Positions 25,448-37,307 of a stretch of 64,000 bases of DNA are shown here, in pieces. The notes beneath the pieces were generated by a model. The model worked only from the letters and a program-made list of their open reading frames with translations. It was not told the origin of the DNA and did not search any database. Both the position numbers and the translations under genes were made by a program. Each line of letters opens with the position of its first letter. Position 1 is the first letter of the stretch. The stretch is taken from positions 47,743,305-47,807,304 of the forward strand of contig NC_134847.1 in NCBI RefSeq assembly GCF_965363235.1. Direction: 5' to 3'. The DNA comes from Mytilus galloprovincialis (taxonomy: Eukaryota; Mollusca; Bivalvia; Mytilida; Mytilidae).

Positions 25448-27720
25448 TATACGACCGCAAAATTTGAAAAATTTTTCGTCGTATATTGCTATCACGTTGG
25501 CGTCGTCGGCGTCGTCGGCGTCGTCGTCGTCGTCGTCGTCGTCCGAATACTTTTAGTTTTCGCACTCTAACTTTAGTAAAAGTGAATAGAAATCTATGAA
25601 ATTTTAACATAAGGTTTATGACCACAAAAGGAAGGTTGGGATTGATTTTGGGAGTTTTGGTCCCAACAGTTTAGGAATTAGGGGCCAAAAAGGGCCCAAA
25701 TAAGCATTTTCTTGGTTTTCGCACTATAACTTTAGTTTAAGTAAATAGAAATCTATGAAATTTTGACACAAGGTTTATGACCACAAAAGAAAGGTTGGGA
25801 TTGATTTTGGGAGTTTTGGTTCCAACAGTTTAAGAATTAGGGGCCAAAAAAGGGCCAAAATAAGCATTATTCTTGGTTTTCGCACAATAACTTTAGTATA
25901 AGTAAATAGAAATCAATGAAATTTAAACACAAGGTCTATGACCACAAAAGGAAGATTGGGATTGATTTTGGGAGTTGAGGTCCAAACAGTTTAGGAATAA
26001 GGGGCCAAAAAGGGGCCCAAATAAGCATTTTTCTTGGTTTTTGCACCATAACATTAGTATAAGTAAATAGAAATCTATGAAATTTAAACACAAGGTTTAT
26101 GACCATAAAAGGAAGGTTGGGTTTGATTTTGGGAGTTTTGGTCCTAACAGTTTAGGAATAAGGGCCCAAAGGGTCCAAAATTGAACTTTGTGTGATTTCA
26201 TCAAAAATTGAATAATTGGGGTTCTTTGATATGCCGAATCTAACTATGTATGTAGATTCTTAAGTTTTGGTCCCATTTTCAAATTGGTCTACATTATGGT
26301 CCAAAGGGTCCAAAATTAAACTTAGTTTGATTTTAACAAAAATTGAATCCTTGGGGTTCTTTGATATGCTGAATTTAAAAATGTACTTAGATTTTTAATT
26401 ATTGGCCTAGTTTTCAAGTTAGTCCAAATGGGGGTCCAAAATTAAACTTTGTTTGTTTTCATCAAAAATTGAATAATTGGGGTTCTTTGATATGCCAAAT
26501 CTAACTGTGTATGTAGATTCTTAATTTTTGGTCCAGTTTTCAAATTGGTCTACATTAAGGTCCAAAGGGTCCAAAATTAAACTAAGTTTGATTTTAACAA
26601 AAATTAAATTCTTGGGCTTTTTTGATATGCTTTATCTAAATATGTACTTTGATTTTTGATTATGGGCCCAGTTTTCAAGTTGCTCCAAATCAGGATTCCA
26701 TATCAAGTATTGTGCAATAGCAAGAAATTTTCAATTGCACAGTATTGCACAATAGCTAGAAATATCTAATTGCACAATATTATGCAATAGCAATTAATTT
26801 TCAATTGGAGTTATCTTTCTTTGTATAGAATATAGTAGTTGATAATATATGTTGGAAATTTGCCAGACATGACTATGATGTCATTTTCTATTTTTATTTG
26901 CCAATAACTTTATGTAAATAACTTCATTGGAAATTTGCCAATATAAAATGTTGCTGATGAAGCTTTTTTTCCTTATCTTATCTAAAATGTTTTTAGATAA
27001 TGTATGTTGGACATTTGCCAGACATGACTATGATGTCATTTTCTATTTTTATTTGCCAATAACTTTATGTAAATAACTTCATTGGAAATTTTCCAATATA
27101 AAATGTTGCTGATGAAGTTTTTTTTATTGTTTTATACAATAAACAATGTATAATTACTTTTACTACCAACCAATCTTTACCATTCAGTGATAACAAGCAC
27201 TTTATTTTACATTTTAATATTTTATGATGTATTTAAAAGAGTGGTTATTGTTGCAAACTCCAATAGAAATTTGAATTGATATCAGTTTTGGAAAAAGGGA
27301 AGCGGGGATGTGAAAAAAAAGAGGGGGGGGTTTAAATTTTTCTCATTTCAGATTTCATAAATAAAAAGAAAATTTCTTCAAACATTTTTTTGAGAGGATT
27401 AATATTCAACAGCATAGTAAATTGCTCAAAGGCAAAAAAAACCTTTTAAGTTCATTAGACCACATTCATTCTGTGTCAGAAACCTATGCTGTGTCAACTA
27501 TTTAATTTTAGATTTAAAAAGTTTGAAGAAGAAATCTTTAATTGATTTGTAAAATCTTGACATTTGTTTTGTGTAAAAAAAAACCATGTAATGTCAAAAT
27601 TTGATCACAATCCAAATTCAGAGCTGTATCACGCTTGAATGTTTTGTCCATACTTGCCCCAACTGTTCAGGGTTCGACCTCTGCGGTCGTATAAAGCTGC
27701 GCCCTGCGGAGCACCTGGTT
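25448..27720 (+). mobile_element. ATACGACCGC element, copy B
   Basis: Same ends and interior as copy A and in the same orientation, only 80 bp away. It carries a private tandem duplication of about 160 bp (gccagacatgactatgatgtc at about 26860 and 27005). Minus-strand Arg-rich ORFs over the CGTCGT run are artefacts of the repeat. Confidence 0.7.
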
Positions 27721-28464
27721 TTTATTAGAAAGCTTGGGACTTTAATGTTTTTCTTGACTTGTGACGATGATGTTTCTGATGTTTCCTTATGGAGTCAATA
27801 GCTATAAAAGCAATTCAGATTCCATAGAACCTCTAGTATTTGGTACACCGTATGCACCTTAGTTTCTATGAATATATGACAACCCTCTCTAGGTCAACAT
27901 CTTTAATAGGACTTTGGAATTTATACTCCAACCTATATACTTCGACATATTATTTCTTTATTAACAGTTTTATTAAAATATTTATTTACAAAGAAGTCCA
28001 ATATGAGTGAATCAAGGTTTCATTGAAATTACACCTTGGTGGATTGTTGTTGACTTTGCAATAAAAAAAATGAAATTAAACCTGAGATGGTGAGGAGTAA
28101 TATATTTTCCATTATAAGATGGAAATTTCTCTTTTGTAGATCTATTGATTTGGGTCAGCTAGTCTTGAGGTTGATTAGTAAAGACAAGACATGACTTTTT
28201 TATATGCAGTGAATAAACATGATTTTGTTTAAAACATTTGACATTGTTATATTTTGGGCATTCATTGATATTTTAGACATTTATTTTATAGGTCAGAAGC
28301 ACTGGATGATATAAATTGATGTCACCTTGACTAGATTATGCTCCAATTGATGGAATTTGTTTAAGTATCTGACCCTGAAGTTGATCTGGACAGATCGAAG
28401 GTAATTTCATATTGATAATAAAAAAATGTTTTGTTTAATTTGGAAATAATATTATTTGAAATAA
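27721..28464. other. No gene seen
   Basis: AT-rich non-coding DNA with no supported feature. Confidence 0.5.
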
Positions 28465-28700
28465 GAACATGTGGTATGATTGCAAATGAGAAAGTTATTG
28501 ATCAGAGACCAAATGACTTGGATGTATTAAAACAACTATAGATCACAGTATGGCATTGGACAATGAGCAAAACCCATACCTGATAGTAAGCTATAAAAAG
28601 ACATGACATGACCAGATATATGTTAATGTATAAAGAAAACCAGCAGCCTGGTATATGACACAAACCAAAAAACTAAAAACAAATATGATGCACCCTAAAT
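28465..28700 (+). repeat. Dispersed mussel repeat (atgtggtatgattgc family)
   Basis: The order 'catgtggtatgattgcaaatgaga', 'agaccaaatgac', 'aacaactatagatcac', 'caatgagcaaaacccatacc', 'agctataaaaag' is repeated in diverged form at 39431 and 48925 and inverted at 38400-38600. It is non-coding. Confidence 0.6.
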
Positions 28701-28861
28701 AGTAACAACTGAAAATGTAAGTTCTGGGGTAGAGTTATATTTTTTCCAATCACTAGAACATTTTTCTAAAATGGAAATCAAGGTAAAGATTGTTGATACC
28801 AGGTGTCTTTTTGATAATTTTATAAATCAGATTTTTGTAGTTAAATTGATTAATGATTTGG

Positions 28862-29160
28862 GGATGTATGGCAGACTGGTGAGTGGGCAGTCAGCTGCCA
28901 AACAGTCTCCCCAATAACATGAGAACCACCAGTTACCATGGTTACTGTATCTATATAAATAGGGTGCAAACATTAATCCACCATTCTCCCTATGATGAAG
29001 GTCCCTTTGGACTGAAATCGGTCAGGCTAGGAAACATCACCAGGCACTGTTTATTGTGTGTATTGGCATATATACTCATATGTTGTCTGCTCTATGGTCA
29101 AGTTGTTGTCGCTTTGACACATTCCCCATTTTCTCTCTCAATTTTACTATGTTTTTTACC
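28862..29160 (+). mobile_element. Penelope-like terminal fragment with a degenerate hammerhead-like core
   Basis: A TATA-like promoter (ctatataaatag at about 28951) is followed at 28992-29017 by atgatgaaggtccctttggactgaaa. This matches the hammerhead ribozyme layout (GAUGA, a GGTCC/GGACT stem II, GAAA) except that the conserved first core C is A. Hammerheads are known in the LTR-like ends of Penelope-like elements. The tail 'tttgacacattccccattttc' recurs at about 29385 and 42105, the last just before a Penelope-type reverse transcriptase fragment. Assignment is tentative. Confidence 0.35.
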
Positions 29161-29694
29161 AAAAGAATATTACTAATCAACTTTTTGTACAGCAAAGTTT
29201 TTAAAGGAATTCATTTGATAATTATCATTATGTACTTATTTCAGGTTCTGAATTTGTGTTCAGCTTAATAAGCGGGTGGATAAAAAAAAAGATAAAAGAT
29301 GCTTTTTAACTGCATTGTTCAAGAAAAGTAAACCATTGTTTGAAGAGGTAAGTTATCTGCTCTGTGGTAAGGTTGTCTCTTTGACACATTTGCCATTTTC
29401 ATTCTCAATTTTTTTAGATTCATTCAATGTTCCATTAAAATTAAAAAATAATCTACAAAGAAGACTTTATGTCATTTTATTAGATCAATTTCACTGTGTT
29501 GGAAATCATTTACCATTTAACCAGTTTTGTAGTAGGTTGTTAAGTTATAAATATTGTAAACTTATCAAGAAGAAATTCAAATTTTGTGGTGTTTAAGCAA
29601 AATTATGCAAGGCTGTGCCAGAACATATCTAACTTGACCAAGAAAACATTTGCATATAGATTTCTGAGAATGGTTTGGCTTAGTACATATTTTG

Positions 29695-29960
29695 TAAGAA
29701 AGAGCAGTGGATCTAAAATTGCCTATGAAATGAGGAGAATTGCCAATTAAACAAGTGTCCACTTGTAACCAAATGACATGGATGTAAGCAACTCTAGGTC
29801 ATTATACAGTCTTCTACAATGAGATCCTCAGAAAAAAACGTACTGAATAGTAAGCTTTAAAAGGCCCCTTCATGATAAAATAAAAAAACCAATGCAAACT
29901 AATAAATCAACAGCCTGATTAATAACAACTACCACTGAAAACTTAAGTTTCCAGAGGAAA
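29695..29960 (+). repeat. Dispersed mussel repeat, diverged copy
   Basis: Contains 'accaaatgacatggatgtaagcaactctaggtcattatacagtcttc' and 'aagctttaaaaggcccc' in the same order as the copies at 28465 and 48925, so it is a decayed member of that family. Confidence 0.4.
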
Positions 29961-30318
29961 AAGATCATGTAATTATTTATGTCACTACACTATTCAGATA
30001 ACAAAAATTCTGGATTTTAGTCCTACCAGAATAAAGTAACCAAAACATAGGGCTTTATATAGTTTTTTATATGAAAAACATACTAATATTTTACACTTTT
30101 TTTAAATAACATTCATCGCATCATCCTTTTTTCTTGCAGAAAACACACTGGATGGAGATGGGTGTTTTATAAATCATGGAGAATGGAAGATGCTTGACAT
30201 GTTATAATGACAGTTGTGACTATTTTGAGAAAGAAACAAATTAAATGATCAGAAAATAAATTATAAACTAGAATTCTAGAAGTTTTTACAAGCAATCAGA
30301 ACAGAGAACATCAATTTT

Positions 30319-31183
30319 GGCTCACCTGGCGAGCTTTCTCATCACTTGGCATCCGTCATCTTCCCTCGTCGTCGTTAACTTTTATAAAAAATCTTCTGCT
30401 CTGAAACTACTTGTATAATTTAACCAAACTTGCCCACAATCATCATTGGGCATCTAGTTTAAAAGATTTTGATGACTCCAGCTGCAAACAAAGATGGTCG
30501 ACATTGCTAAAAATAGAACACAGGGATAAAATAAAAGTTTAGTTTATTATTTTCAAAACTGTCTAAGAGAAAATCAAAAATGAGGCAAAAATGTTCAGAA
30601 TAATTGTCTATATTAGTCATAACTATCAGACAACTTCTTATTTGAGTTATTTCCCTTAAATGACAAATTTACCATTTCTGTTAAGTTTTGATTATTATCT
30701 TGAAAACTGTTATAGATAATATTCTTATAATTGATATAGAGAAACTTTAAATTGAAATAATGATTAGCATGACAAGTTTTACAAATAAGTCCTATTTTTC
30801 TAAATCGTCAGTTCATTTCAAATTAGAGTTATTGCCCTTTGATGACAATTTTACCATTTTTTTTGCGTTTTTGCCTTGCATCATAAAAATTATGATAAAT
30901 AGAAACTTAAATCACAAACATTATCAACAAGACAAGTTTGTAGACTGTCACTCTTTGTATGAGTGATTTCACATAAATTAGGATTTTTTTGCCCTCTTGT
31001 TTTTTGAGCAAAAACCAAAGAAGAAAAGGAACACTTAATAGATTTAATTATAGGCAATACCATATCAACAAAAGATATTTTTTTCATGAGTTCTGTTCTG
31101 TCTTCTATGTTGTAGATAGTCCTTTGTTGAATATACACATAGACCGAGGTGAGCCACACATTCTCTTTAGAGCCTCTAGTTAT
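30319..31183 (+). mobile_element. CTCACCTGG-family element, copy 2
   Basis: Starts ggctcacctggcgagctttctcatcacttgg and ends with inverted ggtgagcc plus agagcctctagtt. Its internal phrases match copy 1 at 17167. The ORFs inside are not conserved as proteins. Confidence 0.6.
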
Positions 31184-31889
31184 CCTTGGGATCTTTGTTG
31201 ACAGAACTGGTTCATTATGTTTATTATACAACAGGCCAGTGATGAAGGGTCCTTCTTTATCTTCATTTGGTTAACTTCTATTAAATATAGACTTTCCGAA
31301 AAAACACAAATTGCCACTTGCACAGTTTTCAAAGATAATACTTGCATTATGCAATTAAAATTTTCAAAATTCTTAGACTGATCATGGACACTGCTAAGAG
31401 AGTATAAAAATGTTCTCCAAAATAGTATAACTTAGTAATGAGCATAAATCCTTTGATATAGTGAACTGTAGATGAGCATTTGTTCTTTTCACCATGTAGT
31501 GACCTTAAAGACCAGGCAACCTTTGATTTCGATTTTGGATGATGTAATTACTATGATGGAGCTTAAGGTCAAAGTTCTACAAAAGTATTTAGACACTTAA
31601 CTTATCACACCTGACCAAAGTGAGCTCTTCTCGTTACTGGGTATTCAGCTTTAGTGCATTGAAAACTGCTATAAAGAGAACATTTGACATGTTTCGCAAT
31701 GTTGAGATCTTTTTAAGGCAAAGATAATTCTCGTATGTGTCATTGCACTTAAATGAAGATTTCTACCAATTATTTTTCAGTTTCGCTTTTTATGCCTCTC
31801 AATTTGAAAAATTATACAATAAATATAGATAGATTCTTTGAATAGCAATTGATGTTTGTTTCTTTTAATGGTACATGTTGGTTATAGTC

Positions 31890-32195
31890 CAGTTTTTATG
31901 CCCAATTTAAGGGCATTATGTTTTCTGGTCTGTGGGTCAGTCAGTCTGTTTGTCCGTCTGTCCCGCTTCAGGTTTAAGTTTTTGGGCGAGTTGAGGTTAA
32001 AGTTTTTTAGTCAAGTTAAGGTTTAAGTTTTTTGGTCGAGGTAGTTTTTGATGAAGTTGAAGTCCAATCAACTTGAAACTTAGTATACATGTTCCCTATG
32101 ACATGATCTTTCTAATTTTAATGCCAAATTAGAGGCTTTACCCCATGCACTGAATATAGAAAATAATAGTGTGGATGGGGTATCTGTGTACTGGG
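31890..32195 (+). repeat. Dispersed bivalve repeat (gggcattatgttttctggtc)
   Basis: Shows gggcattatgttttctggtctgtg, a GTCCGTCTGTCC run, then 'gtagtttttgatgaagttgaagtcc' and 'acatgttccctatgacatgatctttc', which I recognise as a common bivalve interspersed repeat. An internal 35-bp unit (aggttaaagttttt.ggtc) is repeated three times. Confidence 0.45.
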
Positions 32196-32639
32196 GACAC
32201 ATTCTTGTATAATAAGTGTACATAATCATTCAACTGTACTGACAATACACAAAAATCTCTGCAATAATCACCTCTTATTCACACCATTTTACACAAAACC
32301 GTATTGTATAAAAAATACTGTCTCAAATTATGAAATACAATATTTGGTGTAGGTATTTAATCAAGAAAAATATTTTCTTGTATTTTCTAAATGAAAAGAA
32401 ATAAAAGTATATTTTCAGATTATCCAGTAAAAGTATAACACTTGCTTGATAGTTTCAACCTTGGAAAAAAAACCCACTAGATTCACATTTTTAACATTAA
32501 AGATTGGATTGATTGGTTCAATCATTCGAAACATGTCTAAGTTTCAAAACCTATATTGTTACATGTATTATGCCTGAGAAGGCTACATAATAATTTATAT
32601 AATTTCAGAATATTTTAATAGTCCTTGAAGATAGTTCTG

Positions 32640-33290
32640 TAAAAATTATGGCACATGTCTCAAAAGCACAACATAAAATTAGGGTACATACATCATGAAA
32701 CAATAAAATATTAGAATATATGTATAAAAAAGCATAATATAAATATTTGGGTTCATTTATCTTAAAACACAAGATGAATATTAAGGTACATGTACACGTA
32801 TCAAATAGCTCTACATACAAGGGTACATGTATCAAAGAGCACAGAATAATTTTAGGGTACATGTATCAAAAAGCAGAATATAAATATTAGGATACATGCT
32901 TTGAAAGTACAACATAAATATAAGGATACATGTATCAAATGGCACACCATAAAAGGGTACATGTATCACCAAACAACAATATAAGGTTACAAGTATTGAA
33001 AGCACAACATAAATATCAAGGTACATGATTAAATAGCACAACATACAAGGGTACATGTATCAAAAAGCACAATATAAATATTGGGGAACATGTATCATTA
33101 ATCACAATATAATATTAGTGTACATGTATCAAAAAAGTACAATATTATGAATATTAGGGTATATGCATCAAAAAGCACATTATAAATATTAATGTACATG
33201 TATCAAAAAGCACAACATAAATATTATGGAACCTGTCTCAAAAAGAACATAGATATTATGGTACATGACTTCTCAAAAAGAACAACATCC
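32640..33290. repeat. Minisatellite, about 36-bp unit (tacatgtatcaaaaagcacaacataaatattag)
   Basis: Roughly 17 diverged units of ggtacatgtatcaaaaagcacaatataaatatta lie head to tail, ending directly at the ATACGACCGC element. Minus-strand Cys/Leu-rich ORFs here are translations of the repeat. A short remnant of the same unit sits at about 41285-41400 in the second duplication copy. Confidence 0.75.
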
Positions 33291-33297
33291 TCCTTTT

Positions 33298-34878
33298 TAT
33301 ACGACCGCACAAATTGAAAATTTTTTGGTCGTATATTGGTATCACGTTTGCGTCGTCGTCGCCGCATACTTTTAGTTTTCGCACTCTAACTTTAGTAAAA
33401 GTGAATAGAAATCTATGAAATTTTAACACAAGGTTAAGTATGACCACAAAAGGAAGGTTGGGATTGATTTTGGGAGTTTTAGTTCAAACAGTTTAGGAAT
33501 TGGGCCAAAAAAGGGCCCAAATAAGCATTATTCTTGGTTTTCGCACAATAACTTTAGTATGAGTAAATAGAAATCAATGAAATTTAAACACAAGGTTTAT
33601 GACCACAAAAGGAAGGTCGGGATTGATTTTGGGAGTTAATGTCTGAACAGTTTAGGAATTAGGGGCCAAAAAGGGGCCCAGGTAAGCATTATTCTTGATT
33701 TTCGCACCATAACTTTAGTATAAGTAAATAGAAATCTATGAAATTTAAACACAAGGTTTATGACCAATTAGGGAAGGTTGGGTTTGATTTTGGGAGTTTT
33801 GGTCCCTACAGTTTAGAAATAAGGGGCCCAAAGGGTCCAAAATTGAACTTTGTTTGATTTCATCAAAAATTGAATAATTGGGGTTCTTTGATATGCCGAG
33901 AATCTAACTGTGTATGTAGATTCTTAATTTTTGGTCCCGTTTTCAAATTGGTCTACATTAAGGTCCAAAGGGTCCAAAATTAAACTAAGTTTGATTTTAA
34001 CAAAAATTGAGTTCTTGGGCTTTTTTGATATGCTGAATCTAAACATGTACTTCGATTTTTAATTATGGGCCCAGTTTTCAAGTTGGTTCAAATCAGGATC
34101 CAAAATTATTATATTAAGTATTGTGCAATAGCAAGAAATTTTCAATTGCATAGTATTCAGCAATAGCAAGAAATCTTCAATTGCACAGTATTGTGCAATA
34201 GCAAGAAATTTTCAATTGCACAGTATTGTGCAATAGCAAGAAATTTTCAATTGCACAGTATTGTGCTATAGCAAGAAATATTCAATTGCACAATATTGTG
34301 CAATAGCAAGAAATTTTCAATTGATTGGAGTTATCTTTCTTTGTCCAAAATAGTAGTTGAATCAACTTAAATCATTGTTTTATACAATATACAATGTATA
34401 TTCACTTTTACTACCAACTGATAAATTAAAACAATCTTTATCATTCAAGCACCTTTTGTTACAATTTAATATTTTATGATGTATTTAAATGAGTAGTTAT
34501 TGTTGCAAACTCCTTTAGAAATTTGAATTGAGATCAGTTTTGGAAAAAGGGAAAGGGGGATGTGAAAAAAAAAATGGGGGGAGGGGGGTTAAATTTTTCT
34601 CATTTCAGATTTCATAAATAAAAAGAAAATTTCTTCAAACATTTTTTTGAGAGGATTAATATTCAACAGCATATTGAATTGCTCAGAAGCAAACAAAATA
34701 TTTTAAGTTCATTAGACCACATTCATTCTGTGTCCGAAACCTATGCTGTGTCAACTATTTAATCACAATTCAAATTTAGAGCTGAATCCAGCTTAAATGT
34801 TGTGTCCATACTTGCCCCAACCGATCAGGGTTCAACCTTTGCGGTCGTATAAAGCTGCGCCCTGCGGAGCATCTGGTT
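33298..34878 (+). mobile_element. ATACGACCGC element, copy C
   Basis: Same terminal sequences as copies A and B (tatacgaccgcac at the left, gcggtcgtataaagctgcgccctgcgg at the right), but shorter inside. At 34118-34330 about six 32-bp units of attgtgcaatagcaagaaattttcaattgcac are in tandem, more than in copies A and B. Confidence 0.7.
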
Positions 34879-35951
34879 AATACAAATTATCGTTTATTTG
34901 ACCTTCATTATATTGGCCTATTCAGACTGTTTCTCAGAATTTTTGGCAATATATCAGCTGTATGGTATGATTGTGATCGAGCGGATCGAAAGACTCGGAC
35001 AGGTTAAGTGAAAATAGAATAAATCAAGATTAAAGAAAACAAAAAGTAATGAATTTCAAGGAAAATTTAAATTGGAAAGTAACTTACCAAATGACAAGGT
35101 ACTCTCAATTATCGCCAGTTCAACATTTGCAATCGGTGTATGTTATCTATATATGGTGATAAATTGTACTAGATAAAAGCCTTTAATAGATGAAATACAG
35201 AAGTTTATTAAAAGATGTAATATCAATTGATTACACAAAATGAAGTAAAATACTGCAAACAAATTAAAGTTTTTTTTAAATCTGTGATGGCCTCTATAGG
35301 ACAGATTTCAGTTTCCTGCAGCCTTTGTGATGAGGATATCGAATAGAATGGACGTGCTTCAACTGTGACATGCTCATGTGTGACAAGTGTCAAGAAATAA
35401 TTCATATGAAATTCAAATTTGCCAAGAATCATATAGTTGTTTCTATTGATGAGGTTGGACTTCATGCAGAAGAAATAGATTTTCCTAAACTTAGTTGCAA
35501 AAACCACACAAAGCAATCATGTGTGATGTTTTGCAAATTGTGTGACTGCCTAGTATGTCCACTTTGTATCTCTGAATCCCATAATGGCCATGGTTTGGTA
35601 GCCATTGGAGAGGGGTATATAAAATCAAGATTGATAAATTGAAGACGGATCAAATGAATGTTACTATGTTAATATTACTGAGCTGAATAAAAGGAAAGCA
35701 GAAATGATGGATGTTGATAGTAATGAACTTTCCAAGTTTTAAAACACTATGAAGAGAATAAAACTTCAGAATGTCCTGATTAAGGAGGAAGTCGATTAAT
35801 ATACTAAAAAAATGAAGACTGAGCTAACTAAAAAGTGGGAAGATTTACATATGTATACTGCAAATGGACAAACAGAAGCGAACTTGCTGATTGGAAGTCT
35901 GGAATCCCAAAACCTAAAAGTAGACGACATTATGCGATCAAAGGATAAAGT

Positions 35952-37307
35952 AAAGTAAAGTAATCTTTATTTAAAGTCGGGTTGCATATATACACAATAA
36001 CAATCTCTTAAGAGCTCTTTAAATCGACTGATGTAATAAACAAAACATATATGTAATAACATCAGATACACATACAACACAAACATATAGACAGACAGAC
36101 AGACAGCACATATATGTATTAATACATAGATAGCACATGCGAATAAAAGCTAAGCAAGATATATATATATTAAAACAAATGTCAAATATCAGCACATAGT
36201 ATTTATATCGGAGTAGCACATGCAAAATTAAACATTATAAGCACAAACAAAATACTGCATGCAGCTATAGCAAAGGTAATTATGCATAAGCAAAAGAAAT
36301 AAATAGCTAAATAAAAAAATTAAAAAAACTGCATAAAGATAAAACATAAAAAAACAAACAGCAGGCTTCGAGATCAAGTTATGGGGCAGCAAGTAAGTAC
36401 ATTATTTACTAGAACTGCATGTACATTTTTCTGAAAAACACCAGGTGGAGATAAAATTTTTGAACTGGCCAAAAGTTGATAAGCTCCTTGCCTCATTTGT
36501 AAAGGAGTTCCAGAGTTTTGCTGCCTCATAACTAAAGCTTTTCTTACCATACCTTGTTGTTTTTTGGCCGTGGTATATCTGATATGCCTTTGTACCTGAA
36601 GTTATATGAATTTCTTTAATATTTACTAAATTAGGTAGGAATTCAGGACTTGATTTATTAATTATTTTATATGTCTCTAATGCCATGGTTCTCAATCTTC
36701 TGATTTTTAGTGCTGGTAGCTTAGACTGTTGAAGAAGTGTATCGTAGGAATTTGTGTAGTCGTCATAAATAAATCTGAGTGCTCTTTCTTGTATTTTTTC
36801 TATTTTCTTTGTGTTTTGTTCACTGCAGCAGTGCCATGTAAGAGGACAGTAGCTGAGGTTTGACATGATAAATGAGTGGTATATTGTAAGTTTAAAAAGT
36901 CTGGTGAGATGAGTGCCAATTTTTTTTAGAACATTTAGTTGTTGTGCAGCTTTTTTGCAAATATTTGAAATGTGAGTGTTAAAATCCAGTTTAAAGTCTA
37001 TTGTTACACCGAGAAGTTTCACTGCGTCGTCACATTTTATATTGAATCCATTTAGGTTGAGAACAATATTTTGAGTGTGTGTTTTTTTACATATGGCAAT
37101 TGCCTGGAATTTTTCTGGATTTGCCTGCATTTTGTTGAAAGAGAACCATGAGATTCGGGAATTACTGTCTTCCTCTAAGGGTTTTATTACTGATTCCAAA
37201 GTAGTACCTGATTTTGAGAGGGTGTTATCATCAGCATAGTTATATAAATCACAGTAGTTGACAAAAAGATAAATTACCATTTATGAATACATTAAATAAT
37301 ACAAAAA
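35952..37307 (-). mobile_element. 5'-truncated non-LTR retrotransposon (LINE) inserted in the TRIM-like pseudogene
   Basis: The TRIM-like homology stops at about 35951 and resumes at 37308, which defines the insertion against the intact copy. The inserted DNA encodes, on the minus strand, the C-terminal half of a LINE reverse transcriptase. On that strand its 3' end finishes in a (TTTAC)n-like tail (aaagtaaagtaaagtaa on the plus strand), as in CR1/L2/Jockey-type LINEs. The 5' end is truncated within the RT. Confidence 0.8.
36402..37280 (-). CDS. LINE reverse transcriptase, C-terminal fragment
   Basis: A 292-codon open frame. Near its start is NYADDNTLS, the RT catalytic YADD box (motif C). 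It continues with the usual LINE thumb and C-terminal region: KTKxLGVxID-like 'VKLLGVTIDFKL', 'YHSFIMSNLSYCPLTWH' and 'IQERALRFIYDDY'. The N-terminal endonuclease and most of the RT palm are missing, so this is a dead insertion remnant whose remaining frame is intact. CR1/Jockey-like by motif order; the exact clade cannot be set by eye. The M reported at the frame start is not a biological start. Confidence 0.8.
   Translation of the reverse strand: MVIYLFVNYCDLYNYADDNTLSKSGTTLESVIKPLEEDSNSRISWFSFNKMQANPEKFQAIAICKKTHTQNIVLNLNGFNIKCDDAVKLLGVTIDFKLDFNTHISNICKKAAQQLNVLKKIGTHLTRLFKLTIYHSFIMSNLSYCPLTWHCCSEQNTKKIEKIQERALRFIYDDYTNSYDTLLQQSKLPALKIRRLRTMALETYKIINKSSPEFLPNLVNIKEIHITSGTKAYQIYHGQKTTRYGKKSFSYEAAKLWNSFTNEARSLSTFGQFKNFISTWCFSEKCTCSSSK

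Noticed and set aside
25407-25625. Minus-strand ORF with a long Arg run
   Set aside because: It is the translation of the (CGTCGT)n run inside the ATACGACCGC element; the other copies do not keep it.
29276-29596. 106-codon ORF (CGKVVSLTHLPFSFSIF)
   Set aside because: The recognisable part is translation of the dispersed repeat 'tttgacacatttgccattttc', also seen at 29100 and 42105.
32605-33056. Overlapping Cys/Leu-rich minus-strand ORFs
   Set aside because: They follow the minisatellite period and have no independent coding signal.
34118-34330. CRISPR-like array (repeated 32-bp units)
   Set aside because: Units are head-to-tail without unique spacers, in a eukaryotic repeat element: a plain tandem repeat.
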